From assembly GCF_029207735.1 (NCBI RefSeq), contig NZ_CP104395.1, positions 664,692-728,691 on the forward strand: 64,000 nt of DNA, read 5' to 3'. The notes under the pieces are model-generated. The model was not told where the DNA came from and did no database searches. It saw only the letters and a list, made by a program, of their open reading frames with translations. The stretch is from Candidatus Nanohalococcus occultus. GTDB lineage: Archaea > Nanohalarchaeota > Nanosalinia > Nanosalinales > Nanosalinaceae. The translations under genes were made by a program, and so were the position numbers. This document shows positions 1-7,674 of the stretch, in pieces; position 1 is the stretch's first letter; each line of letters opens with the position of its first letter.

Positions 1-36
1 AAGCACACCAACGCCATCAACGAGTACCTGGACTGA
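1..36 (+). CDS. 3' end of an unidentified protein (partial)
   Basis: The first 11 codons of the window are open in frame 1 and end in TGA at 34-36, reading KHTNAINEYLD. This is the C-terminal tail of a gene that begins outside the window. Eleven residues are too few to assign a family. It could also be a chance open frame, since only the stop and the lack of earlier stops support it. Confidence 0.4.
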   Translation, partial: KHTNAINEYLD

Positions 37-161
37 CCGGAAAACACCAGAAAGCAGTTTACTTGAAAAAGGTTCCGTACTCTTCTTTGGATACGCACCC
101 GCCTTAGCTTATCGAAACCTTACGAGGATTTCTCGATGAGCAAAACCGGGAAAACACGTTA
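37..161. other. Intergenic region ahead of tRNA-Tyr, with a duplicated tRNA 5' end
   Basis: No convincing ORF is present. Bases 97-109 (acccgccttagct) repeat exactly at 161-173, where they form the acceptor 5' strand and D-arm start of tRNA-Tyr. The 51 bases between the copies contain an imperfect inverted repeat (atcgaaa ... tttctcgat). The upstream copy is not followed by a tRNA-like D-loop or anticodon arm, so it is at most a fragment. Confidence 0.4.
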
Positions 162-235
162 CCCGCCTTAGCTCAGCCTGGCAGAGCGGTCGACTGTAGA
201 TCGACTTGTCCCCCGTTCAAATCGGGGAGGCGGGA
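162..235 (+). tRNA. tRNA-Tyr (GTA)
   Basis: Acceptor strands CCCGCCT (162-168) and AGGCGGG (228-234) pair fully, with discriminator A at 235. The anticodon stem GTCGA/TCGAC closes the seven-base loop CTGTAGA, giving anticodon GTA for tyrosine. The T-arm CCCCG-TTCAAAT-CGGGG is canonical. No intron is present and CCA is not encoded. No obvious TATA box was found at the usual distance. Confidence 0.93.
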
Positions 236-258
236 TTTCCCAAATTTCGACTGGAACA

Positions 259-441
259 CTAGCTTCTCTTCATGTACTGATCGAGTAAAAAGTAGATTAT
301 TATCATTCCGAACGCGCCGTAGACGGCCGGAATACTGTATAAGCTCTCAAGGACGGTTGGAACTATGAAAAGCGCCGCGATCATTAAAGGTATCGCGATC
401 AACGTCAAGACCTGTTTCCTGTCCAAATCCTGTAGTTTCAT
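259..441 (-). CDS. Small two-helix membrane protein
   Basis: The product is 60 residues, with two hydrophobic stretches (about 13-30 and 38-54), a charged N-terminus (MKLQDLDRKQ) and a basic C-terminal tail (QYMKRS), consistent with a hairpin in the membrane. Its ATG overlaps the stop of the upstream signal peptidase gene by 4 bp (441 versus 438), so the two are almost certainly translated from one mRNA. No family is recognised. Possible roles include a partner or stabiliser of the peptidase, but only the linkage suggests this. Confidence 0.65.
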   Translation of the reverse strand: MKLQDLDRKQVLTLIAIPLMIAALFIVPTVLESLYSIPAVYGAFGMIIIYFLLDQYMKRS

Positions 442-1166
442 GCTCTCTCCGTACAGCTAGGATAGGAATCTACCACGAAAGGCTGGTCGCCGTTGAAACC
501 AACCAGATCCATCACTAAGAGTTTCAAACCGCCTATACGCGGTATTACAAACAGAGATGTGCCATGAACTTGCTCAGGAGTTACATTGGTCTCGAAAGAA
601 AGCTGCTGGTTGTTGTTATCGCCTTTAGTCTCGAGATAGTCTTGATTTTTCTCTATTACTCTGTGAACGATCGGTATAGAAACGCCGTCTACACTTTCGA
701 CGGTTAGACTTGCTCCACCGATCTGGTATGTCCTGTCCTGCTCAATCCTGTATTTATCGCCGTTGAAACGAATTATAGCTGTCTCCGGGCTTCCGCCGCC
801 ATCGGTATTTTCAACATTAAGCAGCGATAGCTCTCCGGCCGAGGTCTCAACCGGCTCTGGTTGACCGTAGTTAGTTACTCTATGGCTCTGGCCGTTTACC
901 GAGATCTCTGCTTGCTTTGTGCTGTATACAAGTACGTCTCCTTCCTTTATGTCTTCAAAGTTCTGTCCTTGAACTACAAGTATGTCTCCTACGTGAAGCT
1001 GTGGATACATTGAACATGAAACAACTGATACCACGGGCTTATCGGTGTTGAGTACAGCTCCCGTGGTTTGAAGTATTCCAAAGGCAAGTACGAGCGATAT
1101 AACGATAAAGTAAAGTTCTTCTACAGCCCTGTTATCGAAGAAAGCCTCTATTTTTTCCATCTTCAT
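438..1166 (-). CDS. Signal peptidase I, archaeal Ser/His type
   Basis: This is a membrane-anchored peptidase (family S26B) that removes signal peptides from exported proteins. From ATG at 1166 it is 242 residues. One membrane segment lies at about 19-37, then the catalytic serine box SCSMYP (Ser about 52) with VGDILVV. The later PIVHRVI box has His where bacterial enzymes have Lys, followed by KGDNNN carrying the conserved Asp. About 90 residues of insert separate the boxes. The frame stays open to a TTG at 1226, but GTTTAAAC at 1188-1195 lies about 26 bp before the ATG, the usual leaderless spacing here. Given the many secreted giants in the window, this is a plausible processing enzyme for them. 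Confidence 0.85.
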   Translation of the reverse strand: MKMEKIEAFFDNRAVEELYFIVISLVLAFGILQTTGAVLNTDKPVVSVVSCSMYPQLHVGDILVVQGQNFEDIKEGDVLVYSTKQAEISVNGQSHRVTNYGQPEPVETSAGELSLLNVENTDGGGSPETAIIRFNGDKYRIEQDRTYQIGGASLTVESVDGVSIPIVHRVIEKNQDYLETKGDNNNQQLSFETNVTPEQVHGTSLFVIPRIGGLKLLVMDLVGFNGDQPFVVDSYPSCTERA

Positions 1167-1187
1167 GTAAACTTCTGCCTTCGCTGT

Positions 1188-1195
1188 GTTTAAAC
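1188..1195 (-). promoter_or_regulatory. TATA box for the signal peptidase gene
   Basis: GTTTAAAC is centred about 26 bp upstream of the ATG at 1166. That would place transcription start at or near the start codon, arguing for this ATG over the upstream TTG. Confidence 0.45.
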
Positions 1196-1287
1196 CGGTT
1201 CGGTTGGGAAGCTCTGAACTTTTCAAGAGGTTAAAATCTCTGTTTGAAAGAAATACAGGTCTATAAGCCAGTTTTCAGAGTGTAAAC

Positions 1288-1530
1288 TTATAGCTGGCCT
1301 TCCAGCTCGTCCATCCACTCTTTGGCCTTCTCGATTCCCTTCTGTAGGTCTTCTTCAGGCGTATCTGATTCTACGATCAGTGTGGATTCGTCTCCAAGCG
1401 GGTGTCCTTTGTCGTATGCTGCTTCGACACCTACTTCCCATAGTGCTTTTCTGACTAGGTTTGCTACTGTGTGATGCTGTGCTACGTCCAGTGCCAGCCT
1501 TCCGTCCTTCTCAAATGATTCAAGCTCCAT
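1288..1530 (-). CDS. rpo11: DNA-directed RNA polymerase subunit Rpo11 (RpoL)
   Basis: This 80-residue subunit dimerises with Rpo3 to form the assembly platform of archaeal RNA polymerase and is homologous to eukaryotic Rpb11. The diagnostic stretch is HHTVANLVRKALWE, followed by VEAAYDKGHPL, matching the conserved HT-xx-N-L-x-R and aaY-x-HPL motifs. The C-terminal helix (PEEDLQKGIEKAKEWMDEL) matches the family's dimer helix. Length is typical (80-95). The start overlaps the stop of the upstream methyltransferase by one base (TAATG), so the two are coupled. Confidence 0.9.
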   Translation of the reverse strand: MELESFEKDGRLALDVAQHHTVANLVRKALWEVGVEAAYDKGHPLGDESTLIVESDTPEEDLQKGIEKAKEWMDELEGQL

Positions 1531-2126
1531 TATTGTTTCCTCACGTGAACGGCCTCTACCTCGATGATGTGTCTTTCCTCCGTGTGGAACGCTAACGTGG
1601 GAGGAAGCGATATCTCGTAAGTTTCAGCCTCTTTCAACTCATGTAGGTCTGAAAATTCTTTTAAGCGTTCTTTCAGCTTCGGGTTCAAAACCGCATAGAT
1701 AACATCCCCTATCTCCAGTGCTTTACGCACGAACTCCTCTCCAAGCTCGGTGTGAACCGAGAAAGGAGGATTCATGAAAACAGTATCGAACTCACGATTC
1801 AAGTCCCGTATATCCTGTTCTATGACTTCTATTTCAACGCCCGCAGTCTTTATGTTTTCTCGCAGCGTTTCCAAAGCTTTAGGGTCTTTTTCTACCGCGG
1901 TTACCTCCGCTCCAAGCAATGCCGCTGCTATCGCAAAGCTTCCTGTGCCGGTTCCAAGGTCAACTACCTTTTTACCCTCCAAGTCGCCTTGCATGTAGGC
2001 CGTATATACTAGATCGGAGACCAGCTCCGGCGGAGTTATGTACTGTTCGAGAGAAGCCTTCGGGTTCTGAAAACCCTGTAATTCAGCTATTCGACGTTTA
2101 AGCTCTGGTTTCACTTTATGTTCCAA
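1530..2126 (-). CDS. METTL5-like N6-adenine rRNA methyltransferase
   Basis: This 198-residue Rossmann-fold methyltransferase has SAM motif VVDLGTGTGSFAIAA (about 54-68), acidic motif VEKD and catalytic MNPPF (about 117-121). The NPPF box marks N6-adenine or glutamine modification. The N-terminal SLEQY-TPPELVSDLVY and C-terminal LPPTLAFHTEERHIIEVE resemble eukaryotic METTL5, which modifies small-subunit rRNA; archaeal homologues are known. The start is TTG at 2126 because no ATG precedes the conserved core. HemK/PrmC is less likely owing to size and the LEQY motif. It is coupled to rpo11. Confidence 0.8.
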   Translation of the reverse strand: MEHKVKPELKRRIAELQGFQNPKASLEQYITPPELVSDLVYTAYMQGDLEGKKVVDLGTGTGSFAIAAALLGAEVTAVEKDPKALETLRENIKTAGVEIEVIEQDIRDLNREFDTVFMNPPFSVHTELGEEFVRKALEIGDVIYAVLNPKLKERLKEFSDLHELKEAETYEISLPPTLAFHTEERHIIEVEAVHVRKQ

Positions 2127-2140
2127 ACCGGGTTGAACAG

Positions 2141-2150
2141 GGATTTAAGT
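2141..2150. promoter_or_regulatory. Divergent promoter with one near-palindromic TATA box
   Basis: GGATTTAAGT sits in a 46 bp gap between divergent start codons. Its centre is about 27 bp from the helicase ATG (2173) and about 21 bp from the methyltransferase TTG (2126). It reads similarly on both strands, so one element could serve both genes. Confidence 0.45.
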
Positions 2151-2172
2151 CTTTCCTACCACCTTAAGAGGC

Positions 2173-3795
2173 ATGCCCGACGATAAATACGAGGACTTTT
2201 CCAGAGAACAACTAATTGAAAGAATCAGCAAGCTTGAAGATCAGGCAATCTTCTTCGAGCCACAGCGAGAGATAATTGTATCAAGTCCGAGCGACGAACT
2301 GCTCGGCACAGTATCGGATATCGCGCACCTAGAGTCCTCGAGCGGAGACCACTACAAGTTCGAGGTCCGGGAGATGGATATCTGGAACTCCGAGCTATCC
2401 CTGGAGGAGATGAAAGAAAAGTACACGGAAGTCGTTGGCAGCCATCCACGTTTCCTCGAGTGGGTTGAAAGGACTTACAACAAGAGCCAGATGTTCAGCA
2501 TCGAACACGAGGGGCGTTACCACTCGCTTGTCGGCCAAGAACCGGAAAGAATGGAGTGGGCGCGTTCAATTGACAAGGTACGGAAGAACCTATCAGTTGA
2601 TCTAAGTGATACCAAGTCACGGATCGCGATGGGATCAAAGAGTCGGGCAGAGATCAAGGAAGCACTGTTGAAGAAAGGATACCCTGTTCAGGACAACTCG
2701 AAGTTCCGGGAAGTCGATGAATCGATCGGAGCAGACCTCACAATCGATCTCAGAGACTACCAGGAAGATTACGTTGAGAGAGCCTACGATGAGCGAGCAG
2801 CAGTGCTTGCTAACCCGGCAGGATCCGGGAAAACCGTTACCTCGATTGGTTTGATGGCGAAAGTTGATTCACCGACGCTGGTGCTTGTACCACAGCGTTC
2901 GCTGGTTGAACAGTGGAAAAGAGAGATACTCGATAAGACAACAATCACAGAGGATCAAATCGGAGAGTACCACGGCGATACAAAGGAGATGAACGATGTA
3001 ACGATCGCAACATACCATATCGCAGGAGAAAAGACCTCGCTTTTCCGCAATGACTGGGGTCTGATCATCTTCGATGAAGTACACCACATCCCTTCCCAGC
3101 TTTTCCGGAAAACCGCATCCCTACAGAGTACGCGGAGGATCGGTCTTTCAGCCTCACCTGTCCGTGAAGACTCGAAGGAAAGAGAGATCTTCGCACTGAT
3201 TGGAAAGGAGATCGGAAGCGACTGGGCGCGTTTCTTCGCCGAAGAACACGTTCACAAACCGGATGTGGAGATCCAGTTCGCAGAATGGGAGTCAGATGCC
3301 TACCGGCACCGTTACGAGCAGGCAAGCGGGATCAAGAAAGCGATCGTCGCATCGAAGAACCCGGCTAAAAAACAGTACATGAAAGACCTGCTGGAAAAAC
3401 ACGAGGACAACAAGATCGTTGTCTTCTGTGACTGGATCGACCAGGGAGAGGAACTATCCAAACAGTTCGACATCCCGTTCGTTTCAGGCGAGACCGACTT
3501 CGAGGACCGTGAAGAGTACTTCGAGGAGTTCCGAAACGATGAGCGCTCCGCACTGATTGTCTCCCGTATCGGAGATGAAGGACTGGACCTTCCGGATGCG
3601 GAAGTAGGGATTATCATGTCCGGTCAGGGAGGCTCCCGGCGTCAGGCAACTCAGAGAGCCGGCCGAGTTATGCGTCCGTTCGGAGACGCACAGGTCTATT
3701 TGATCGCGACGAAAGGTTCCAACGAGGAAGACTTCGTGAAAAACCAGGTTGAACATCTAAAGGAGAAAGGAGTTCCCGTAACGGTGAAAGACTGA
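2173..3795 (+). CDS. XPB/Rad25-like superfamily 2 DNA helicase
   Basis: This 540-residue protein is an ATP-driven DNA translocase used in repair or transcription. Motifs in order are Walker A NPAGSGKT (about 214-221), VPQRSLVEQW (Ia), IIFDEVHH (motif II, about 297-304), RRIGLSASP (III), and C-terminal FDIPFVSGET, EGLDLPDAEVGI and QRAGRVMRP (VI). The first 185 residues are an unusual acidic domain containing WSRS-like and WVER segments that probably replaces the damage-recognition region; I do not recognise it. It lies far from uvrABC but could act in the same pathway. The next gene starts immediately after its stop. Confidence 0.85.
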   Translation: MPDDKYEDFSREQLIERISKLEDQAIFFEPQREIIVSSPSDELLGTVSDIAHLESSSGDHYKFEVREMDIWNSELSLEEMKEKYTEVVGSHPRFLEWVERTYNKSQMFSIEHEGRYHSLVGQEPERMEWARSIDKVRKNLSVDLSDTKSRIAMGSKSRAEIKEALLKKGYPVQDNSKFREVDESIGADLTIDLRDYQEDYVERAYDERAAVLANPAGSGKTVTSIGLMAKVDSPTLVLVPQRSLVEQWKREILDKTTITEDQIGEYHGDTKEMNDVTIATYHIAGEKTSLFRNDWGLIIFDEVHHIPSQLFRKTASLQSTRRIGLSASPVREDSKEREIFALIGKEIGSDWARFFAEEHVHKPDVEIQFAEWESDAYRHRYEQASGIKKAIVASKNPAKKQYMKDLLEKHEDNKIVVFCDWIDQGEELSKQFDIPFVSGETDFEDREEYFEEFRNDERSALIVSRIGDEGLDLPDAEVGIIMSGQGGSRRQATQRAGRVMRPFGDAQVYLIATKGSNEEDFVKNQVEHLKEKGVPVTVKD

Positions 3796-4155
3796 ATGCA
3801 TGGAAAGATAGATGAGCTATTCGACCGAGATGAGCCGTTCATCCCGAGACAGCCTGATCCGGAGGACAGACCTCACGGAGACTACTTCGCAGCCAAGTCC
3901 GGAGACCAGGCTTACAGCTCTGTTGTAGAGCGATTGGGACACGAACCTGTGAAAAACAGGAGCTACTCTATGGAAAGCAACGGCCACAAAGTTGAGATCT
4001 ATGCGAGCGATCACGGCGAGATCGAGATCTACGGCTGGGATGAAGAACTCAAAGAGTTTTTCAACGAAGAATCCGTGCCAAAGACTATGTTAAGCGAGAA
4101 CAACTCCGGAGGTCTTGACGGAGCCGCGGGTAAAAAAAGATACGTCTCCCAGTAG
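3796..4155 (+). CDS. Hypothetical acidic protein coupled to the helicase
   Basis: This 119-residue soluble protein begins directly after the helicase stop (TGA-ATG), so it is translationally coupled. It is acidic, with no membrane segment or cysteine. The middle (about 45-90) looks like a compact fold: SYSMESNGHKVEIYASDHG, then EIEIYGWDEELKEFF. The N-terminus is Pro/Asp rich and the C-terminal 25 residues are probably disordered. No family is recognised. Its position suggests it works with or regulates the helicase, which is inference only. Confidence 0.7.
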   Translation: MHGKIDELFDRDEPFIPRQPDPEDRPHGDYFAAKSGDQAYSSVVERLGHEPVKNRSYSMESNGHKVEIYASDHGEIEIYGWDEELKEFFNEESVPKTMLSENNSGGLDGAAGKKRYVSQ

Positions 4156-4160
4156 AGTTC

Positions 4161-5141
4161 ATGAGTTTGATCAAAGCCGAGAATCTATCCAAGACCTTCA
4201 AGATATACAACCAGGGAGAAGGAATCCGCGGATACCTGAAATCCTTTATCTCAAGAGATTACGAGGAAGTACACGCGGTAGAAGACCTTAACCTTGAGAT
4301 AGATTCTGGCGAGATGATCGGATACATCGGTTCGAACGGAGCCGGAAAATCCACAACCGTAAAGATGCTTACCGGGATACTGGAGCCTTCAAATGGAGTT
4401 ATCGAAGTAAACGGCCTGGACCCACACAAGAAACGTAAGAAAAACGCGATGAACATCGGAGTTGTTTTCGGGCAGAAAACCCAACTCTGGTGGGATCTAC
4501 CTGTAAAAGAATCGTTCAAACTTCTAAAGGAGATATATGAGGTATCGGACGAAGATTACGATGAGCGTATCGAGGAGTTCGATGAAGTACTACAGCTAAG
4601 TGATTTCTGGGATCAGCCCGTCCGTAAGCTCTCATTAGGGCAGAAAATGAGGTGCGAGCTAGCAGCCGCCTTCCTACACCACCCAAAGATCGTTTACCTA
4701 GATGAGCCAACTATCGGACTGGACGTGGCGGTAAAGGAACGAATCCGGGACTTCATCCGGAAGATGAACCAACAAGAAGACATCACCGTAATGTTAACCA
4801 CGCACGATATCGGCGACATAGAGGATCTGTGTGAACGGATCGTCGTACTGGATGAAGGGAAAAAGATCTACGACGGCCAGCTCGAATCACTTGTAAACCG
4901 GTTTTCATCCCGGAGACTCGTACTCGAGACCGATGACGATATAGAACTAGATATTCAAGGAGTTAAAGAAGTTCAGAGAACTAACGGTCAGACCGAGATC
5001 GTCTTTGACCGCGAAGTTATTTCGGCCGCCGATCTGATGAAAGAGGTCTTGAACCATTACGATGTCAGCGACTTCCAGATCAAAGAACCGGATATCGAGG
5101 CAGTTGTAAAGAAGATCTACAACGAGGGCCTAGCCGAGTGA
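4161..5141 (+). CDS. ABC exporter ATPase (COG4586-like)
   Basis: This 326-residue nucleotide-binding subunit has Walker A GSNGAGKST (about 58-66), Q-loop VFGQKTQLWWDLP, ABC signature LSLGQKMRCELAAA, Walker B KIVYLDEPTIGLD and H-loop TTHD. The QLWWDLPV segment is typical of the COG4586 group that partners COG4587/COG3694 permeases, which follow here. A domain of about 95 residues follows the ATPase core, ending with KKIYNEGLAE. Its stop overlaps the GTG of the first permease by 3 bases. The substrate is unknown; related systems export lipids or small amphiphiles. Confidence 0.9.
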   Translation: MSLIKAENLSKTFKIYNQGEGIRGYLKSFISRDYEEVHAVEDLNLEIDSGEMIGYIGSNGAGKSTTVKMLTGILEPSNGVIEVNGLDPHKKRKKNAMNIGVVFGQKTQLWWDLPVKESFKLLKEIYEVSDEDYDERIEEFDEVLQLSDFWDQPVRKLSLGQKMRCELAAAFLHHPKIVYLDEPTIGLDVAVKERIRDFIRKMNQQEDITVMLTTHDIGDIEDLCERIVVLDEGKKIYDGQLESLVNRFSSRRLVLETDDDIELDIQGVKEVQRTNGQTEIVFDREVISAADLMKEVLNHYDVSDFQIKEPDIEAVVKKIYNEGLAE

Positions 5142-5920
5142 GAAAATACCTTGCGTTCCTGAAGATGGGCTTCCGGGAGTCAACCGCATACAGGTTCAAC
5201 GCAGTAATGTCGTTCGTAGGATCGCTTCTGTACCTAGTAATGGTCTATGCAATCTGGACATCGATTGCGAACTCCGGACAGCTAGCGACCGGACTAACAG
5301 GCGTTTTAACCTATGTTTTGCTCGGACAGGTGGTTTCTAACTCTGTTTTCACCGATGTGGAAAGTTTCATGTCCGAACGCGTCAGGAAAGGAACGATCGT
5401 AAACGAGTTGAAAAGACCTGTCTCGCTCAGATTACAGGTTTACTCCTATCTGGCCGGCAAAACCTTGTTTAACTCGGTTTCGAAGGGAATACCAGTTTTA
5501 GCTATCGGCTGGCTGTTTTTGAATATTCAGACGCCTTCATTGATGAACACTGCTGGTTTTATCGCCTCATTGATTTTCAGCTTTAACCTTGTGTTTTCAT
5601 TTTCGTTCCTGACCTCGATGCTTGTTTTCTGGACGAACATCGGCTGGGGAATCCGGGCGATGCGTTCGAACATCCAGCAGGTTTTCTCAGGAGTACTGTT
5701 CCCTCTCTATCTTTTACCCGAGGGCTTGAAACAGGTCTTCGATATTCTGCCTTTCTGGGCGATGGCGGATGGACCTATCAGGATCTTTACCATGGAGGCG
5801 ACAGGCCAGCAGATGTATGGCATTTTAGGTTTACAGCTGTTCTGGACCATAGTAATGTTAGGGATTGGCGAGCTAGGATGGAGAAAAGCAAGAAAAAAGA
5901 TGACGGTACAGGGCGGATGA
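5138..5920 (+). CDS. ABC-2 type permease (COG4587-like)
   Basis: This 260-residue integral membrane subunit has about six predicted helices, for example 22-42, 57-77, 135-160 and 230-247. It starts with GTG at 5138, overlapping the ATPase stop. The N-terminus RKYLAFLKMGFRESTAYRFN and the internal LKRPVSLRLQ are typical of permeases paired with COG4586 ATPases. It forms a heterodimer with the next permease. The substrate cannot be read from sequence. Confidence 0.85.
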   Translation: MRKYLAFLKMGFRESTAYRFNAVMSFVGSLLYLVMVYAIWTSIANSGQLATGLTGVLTYVLLGQVVSNSVFTDVESFMSERVRKGTIVNELKRPVSLRLQVYSYLAGKTLFNSVSKGIPVLAIGWLFLNIQTPSLMNTAGFIASLIFSFNLVFSFSFLTSMLVFWTNIGWGIRAMRSNIQQVFSGVLFPLYLLPEGLKQVFDILPFWAMADGPIRIFTMEATGQQMYGILGLQLFWTIVMLGIGELGWRKARKKMTVQGG

Positions 5921-6723
5921 AGCTAGATACTGTAAGGAAATACATTGCGATCTACTGGAGTTACTTCAAACAGTACTGGAAAACCCGTCTAATCTACAAA
6001 ACCGATTTTACAGTCGGAGCAGTAGCCCAGCTGGTCAACCTCGGAGCATCGCTTGCTTTCCTGACCTTGCTTTTCACCCAGGTTGACTCGATTAATGGCT
6101 GGAGTTTCAACGAGATGCTTTTCCTAGCCGGTATCGGAGGAGTGATAATGAACTTCCATCACCTGTTTCTGTTCAACATGTTCAGCCTGGAAGATTACAT
6201 CGTGGACGGGAAACTGGATAGATTCCTGCTTCGGCCTTTAAGCCCGCTCTTCCAGATTTATGCGGACAAGGTCTCGGATAACAATCTCTCGAAACTGATA
6301 GCAAATGCCGCACTAGTGATCTATTCAGGCACTCAGATCGGAGTCAACCTGTTGAGCTTACCGAATCTGGTTTACGGAGCGGCAGCTTTAATCTCTGGGA
6401 CCCTAGTATTTGCCGCAGCTTACATGGTCTTTGCCACCACAGGTTTCTGGACCGGCAGAAGTCGCAGCGCTATCTGGCTGATCTTCCGTTTAAGCGAGTA
6501 CAGAAGGTACCCCTTCGGTATCTATACGCTTCCAATCCAGGTGATTTTAGTTACAGCAATACCGATCGCTTTCGCCTCGTTTTTCCCAGCAACATTTTTC
6601 CTTGAGAAAACCAGCTGGCAGACATGGCAGTACATCTCGATTGCGGCCGGACCAGTACTTTACAGCCTAGCACTGAAGTTCTGGACCATAGGATTAGGAA
6701 ACTACTCGAGTACAGGAAGCTGA
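5917..6723 (+). CDS. ABC-2 type permease (COG3694-like)
   Basis: This is a second six-helix permease of the exporter, 268 residues from ATG at 5917, which overlaps the previous stop as ATGA. The frame is open back to an ATG at 5878, but that would overlap the upstream gene by 43 bp and add a purely charged tail, so 5917 is preferred. Conserved features are YWSYFKQYWKTRLIYKTDF near the N-terminus and LDRFLLRPLSPLFQ in the cytoplasmic loop. It ends the three-gene operon just before a hairpin shared with the convergent pyrophosphatase gene. Confidence 0.85.
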   Translation: MKLDTVRKYIAIYWSYFKQYWKTRLIYKTDFTVGAVAQLVNLGASLAFLTLLFTQVDSINGWSFNEMLFLAGIGGVIMNFHHLFLFNMFSLEDYIVDGKLDRFLLRPLSPLFQIYADKVSDNNLSKLIANAALVIYSGTQIGVNLLSLPNLVYGAAALISGTLVFAAAYMVFATTGFWTGRSRSAIWLIFRLSEYRRYPFGIYTLPIQVILVTAIPIAFASFFPATFFLEKTSWQTWQYISIAAGPVLYSLALKFWTIGLGNYSSTGS

Positions 6724-6747
6724 AGATGGAAAAAAGAGAAAGGAATT

Positions 6748-6770
6748 GTAAGAGGGAAAAAGCCTCTTAC
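6748..6770. terminator. Hairpin between convergent genes
   Basis: Perfect 8 bp inverted repeat gtaagagg (6748-6755) / cctcttac (6763-6770) with a 7-base loop. On the minus strand the loop reads ctttttc, a short T-run. It overlaps the pyrophosphatase stop codon (6767-6769) and lies 24 bp after the permease stop, so it could end transcripts from both sides. Confidence 0.45.
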
Positions 6771-7300
6771 TCAAAGTTTTCCTTGTAAAGCTCTTGACTT
6801 CTTTCGATGGCTTCTTTGGCTTCTTCTGCGCCGCCGTAGCCTTCGATCTCGACCTCTTTTTTCGGTTCAAGATTCTTGTAAGTCTTGAAGAACTCGCTGA
6901 TCTCCTTTTTCTTATGTTCGTTGACGTCGTCTAAGTCCTCGACGTCGTCCCAACGTGGATCTTCCACAGGTACCGCGATGATATTATCGTCCTGTTCTCC
7001 ACCGTCGTCCATGTAAAGAATTCCTACCGGGCGAACCTCGATCACACAGCCAGGGAAAGTTCCGTGTGTTGTAAGAACAAGGATGTCCATAGGATCCTCG
7101 TCCTCGTAGTAAGCCTGCGGGATGAAACCGTAGTCGCCAGGGTAATGTACCGCCGAATGTAGAACTCTGTCAAGAACGACGGATTCTTTCTCCTTGTCGT
7201 ATTCGTATTTGTTTTTGGTTCCTGTCGGGTTTTCGATCACTGCGTTAATGACGTCTGGTGCGTCCGGACCTGTCTCATAGTCTTGCCACTTGTTAACCAT
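6767..7300 (-). CDS. ppa: Inorganic pyrophosphatase, family I
   Basis: This cytosolic enzyme hydrolyses pyrophosphate to phosphate and pulls biosynthetic reactions forward. It is 177 residues from ATG at 7300. Family I motifs include NPTGTKNKYEYDKE (substrate Lys/Tyr), HYPGDYGFIPQAYYEDEDPMDILVL (metal-binding Asp cluster) and PVEDPRWDDVEDLDDV, ending with FFKTYKNLEPKKEVEIEGYG. The frame extends three codons to a TTG at 7309, but the ATG matches the usual start. A clear TATA box is at 7331-7340. It is very acidic, fitting a high-salt cytoplasm. Confidence 0.93.
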   Translation of the reverse strand: MVNKWQDYETGPDAPDVINAVIENPTGTKNKYEYDKEKESVVLDRVLHSAVHYPGDYGFIPQAYYEDEDPMDILVLTTHGTFPGCVIEVRPVGILYMDDGGEQDDNIIAVPVEDPRWDDVEDLDDVNEHKKKEISEFFKTYKNLEPKKEVEIEGYGGAEEAKEAIERSQELYKENFE

Positions 7301-7330
7301 GTCTATCAAGTGAAAATCCCGGATACAGGC

Positions 7331-7340
7331 TTTTATTTAC
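7331..7340 (-). promoter_or_regulatory. TATA box for ppa
   Basis: The minus strand reads GTAAATAAAA, about 35 bp before the ATG at 7300, giving a 5' leader of under 10 bases. Confidence 0.5.
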
Positions 7341-7376
7341 TTCGAAAAGGAGAGGAATAATAGATATTTGAGAGAC

Positions 7377-7529
7377 TTACTCTTTCTTCGCTGTTGCGGT
7401 CAGCCTCACCATGGAAACTTCTTCAATTGTTCCGCATTCCGAGCAAACTACTTTTACCCAGTCAACGTTCGGTTTCTCTACAGGATTCACATGTAGGTCT
7501 CTTCCGCATTCTTTACAGCTTACTGGCAT
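7377..7529 (-). CDS. Small zinc-ribbon protein
   Basis: This 50-residue protein is shorter than usual ORF cut-offs. It starts MPVSCKECGRDL and has a second knuckle VVCSECGTIEE, so two CxxC pairs (Cys5/Cys8 and Cys29/Cys32) can bind one zinc. The C-terminal tail is basic and Thr/Ala rich. Such ribbons bind RNA, DNA or ribosomal partners; the precise role is unknown. The shared TATA box at 7565-7572 is about 39 bp upstream, and the mirrored plus-strand reading drives tRNA-Val. Confidence 0.75.
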   Translation of the reverse strand: MPVSCKECGRDLHVNPVEKPNVDWVKVVCSECGTIEEVSMVRLTATAKKE

Positions 7530-7564
7530 TGGCTTGGCCTCTACTTAAACGGTGTGTCTCTAGC

Positions 7565-7572
7565 TATAAAAG
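7565..7572. promoter_or_regulatory. TATA box for tRNA-Val, possibly bidirectional
   Basis: TATAAAAG is centred about 31 bp before tRNA-Val, as expected for archaeal tRNA genes. It is the only good TATA candidate for the divergent zinc-ribbon gene (start 7529). Confidence 0.55.
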
Positions 7573-7598
7573 CGTAACTAGGCTTTAGAATACTGTAA

Positions 7599-7672
7599 GG
7601 GTTTGTGGTCTAGTTGGTTATGACACCGCCTTGACATGGCGGAGATCCCCAGTTCGAATCTGGGCAAACCCA
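7599..7672 (+). tRNA. tRNA-Val (GAC)
   Basis: Acceptor strands GGGTTTG (7599-7605) and CAAACCC (7665-7671) pair fully, with discriminator A. The anticodon stem CCGCC/GGCGG encloses loop TTGACAT, giving anticodon GAC (valine). The T-arm CCCAG-TTCGAAT-CTGGG is canonical. There is no intron. Confidence 0.94.
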
Positions 7673-7674
7673 AA

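Noticed and set aside
97-160. Split (trans-spliced) 5' half of a tRNA
   Set aside because: Only the first 12-13 bases match; no D-loop or anticodon-half follows, and a complete tRNA-Tyr lies just downstream.
7394-7588. Plus-strand 64-codon ORF
   Set aside because: It is the shadow of the small zinc-ribbon gene on the minus strand, whose CxxC pairs make the minus frame convincing.
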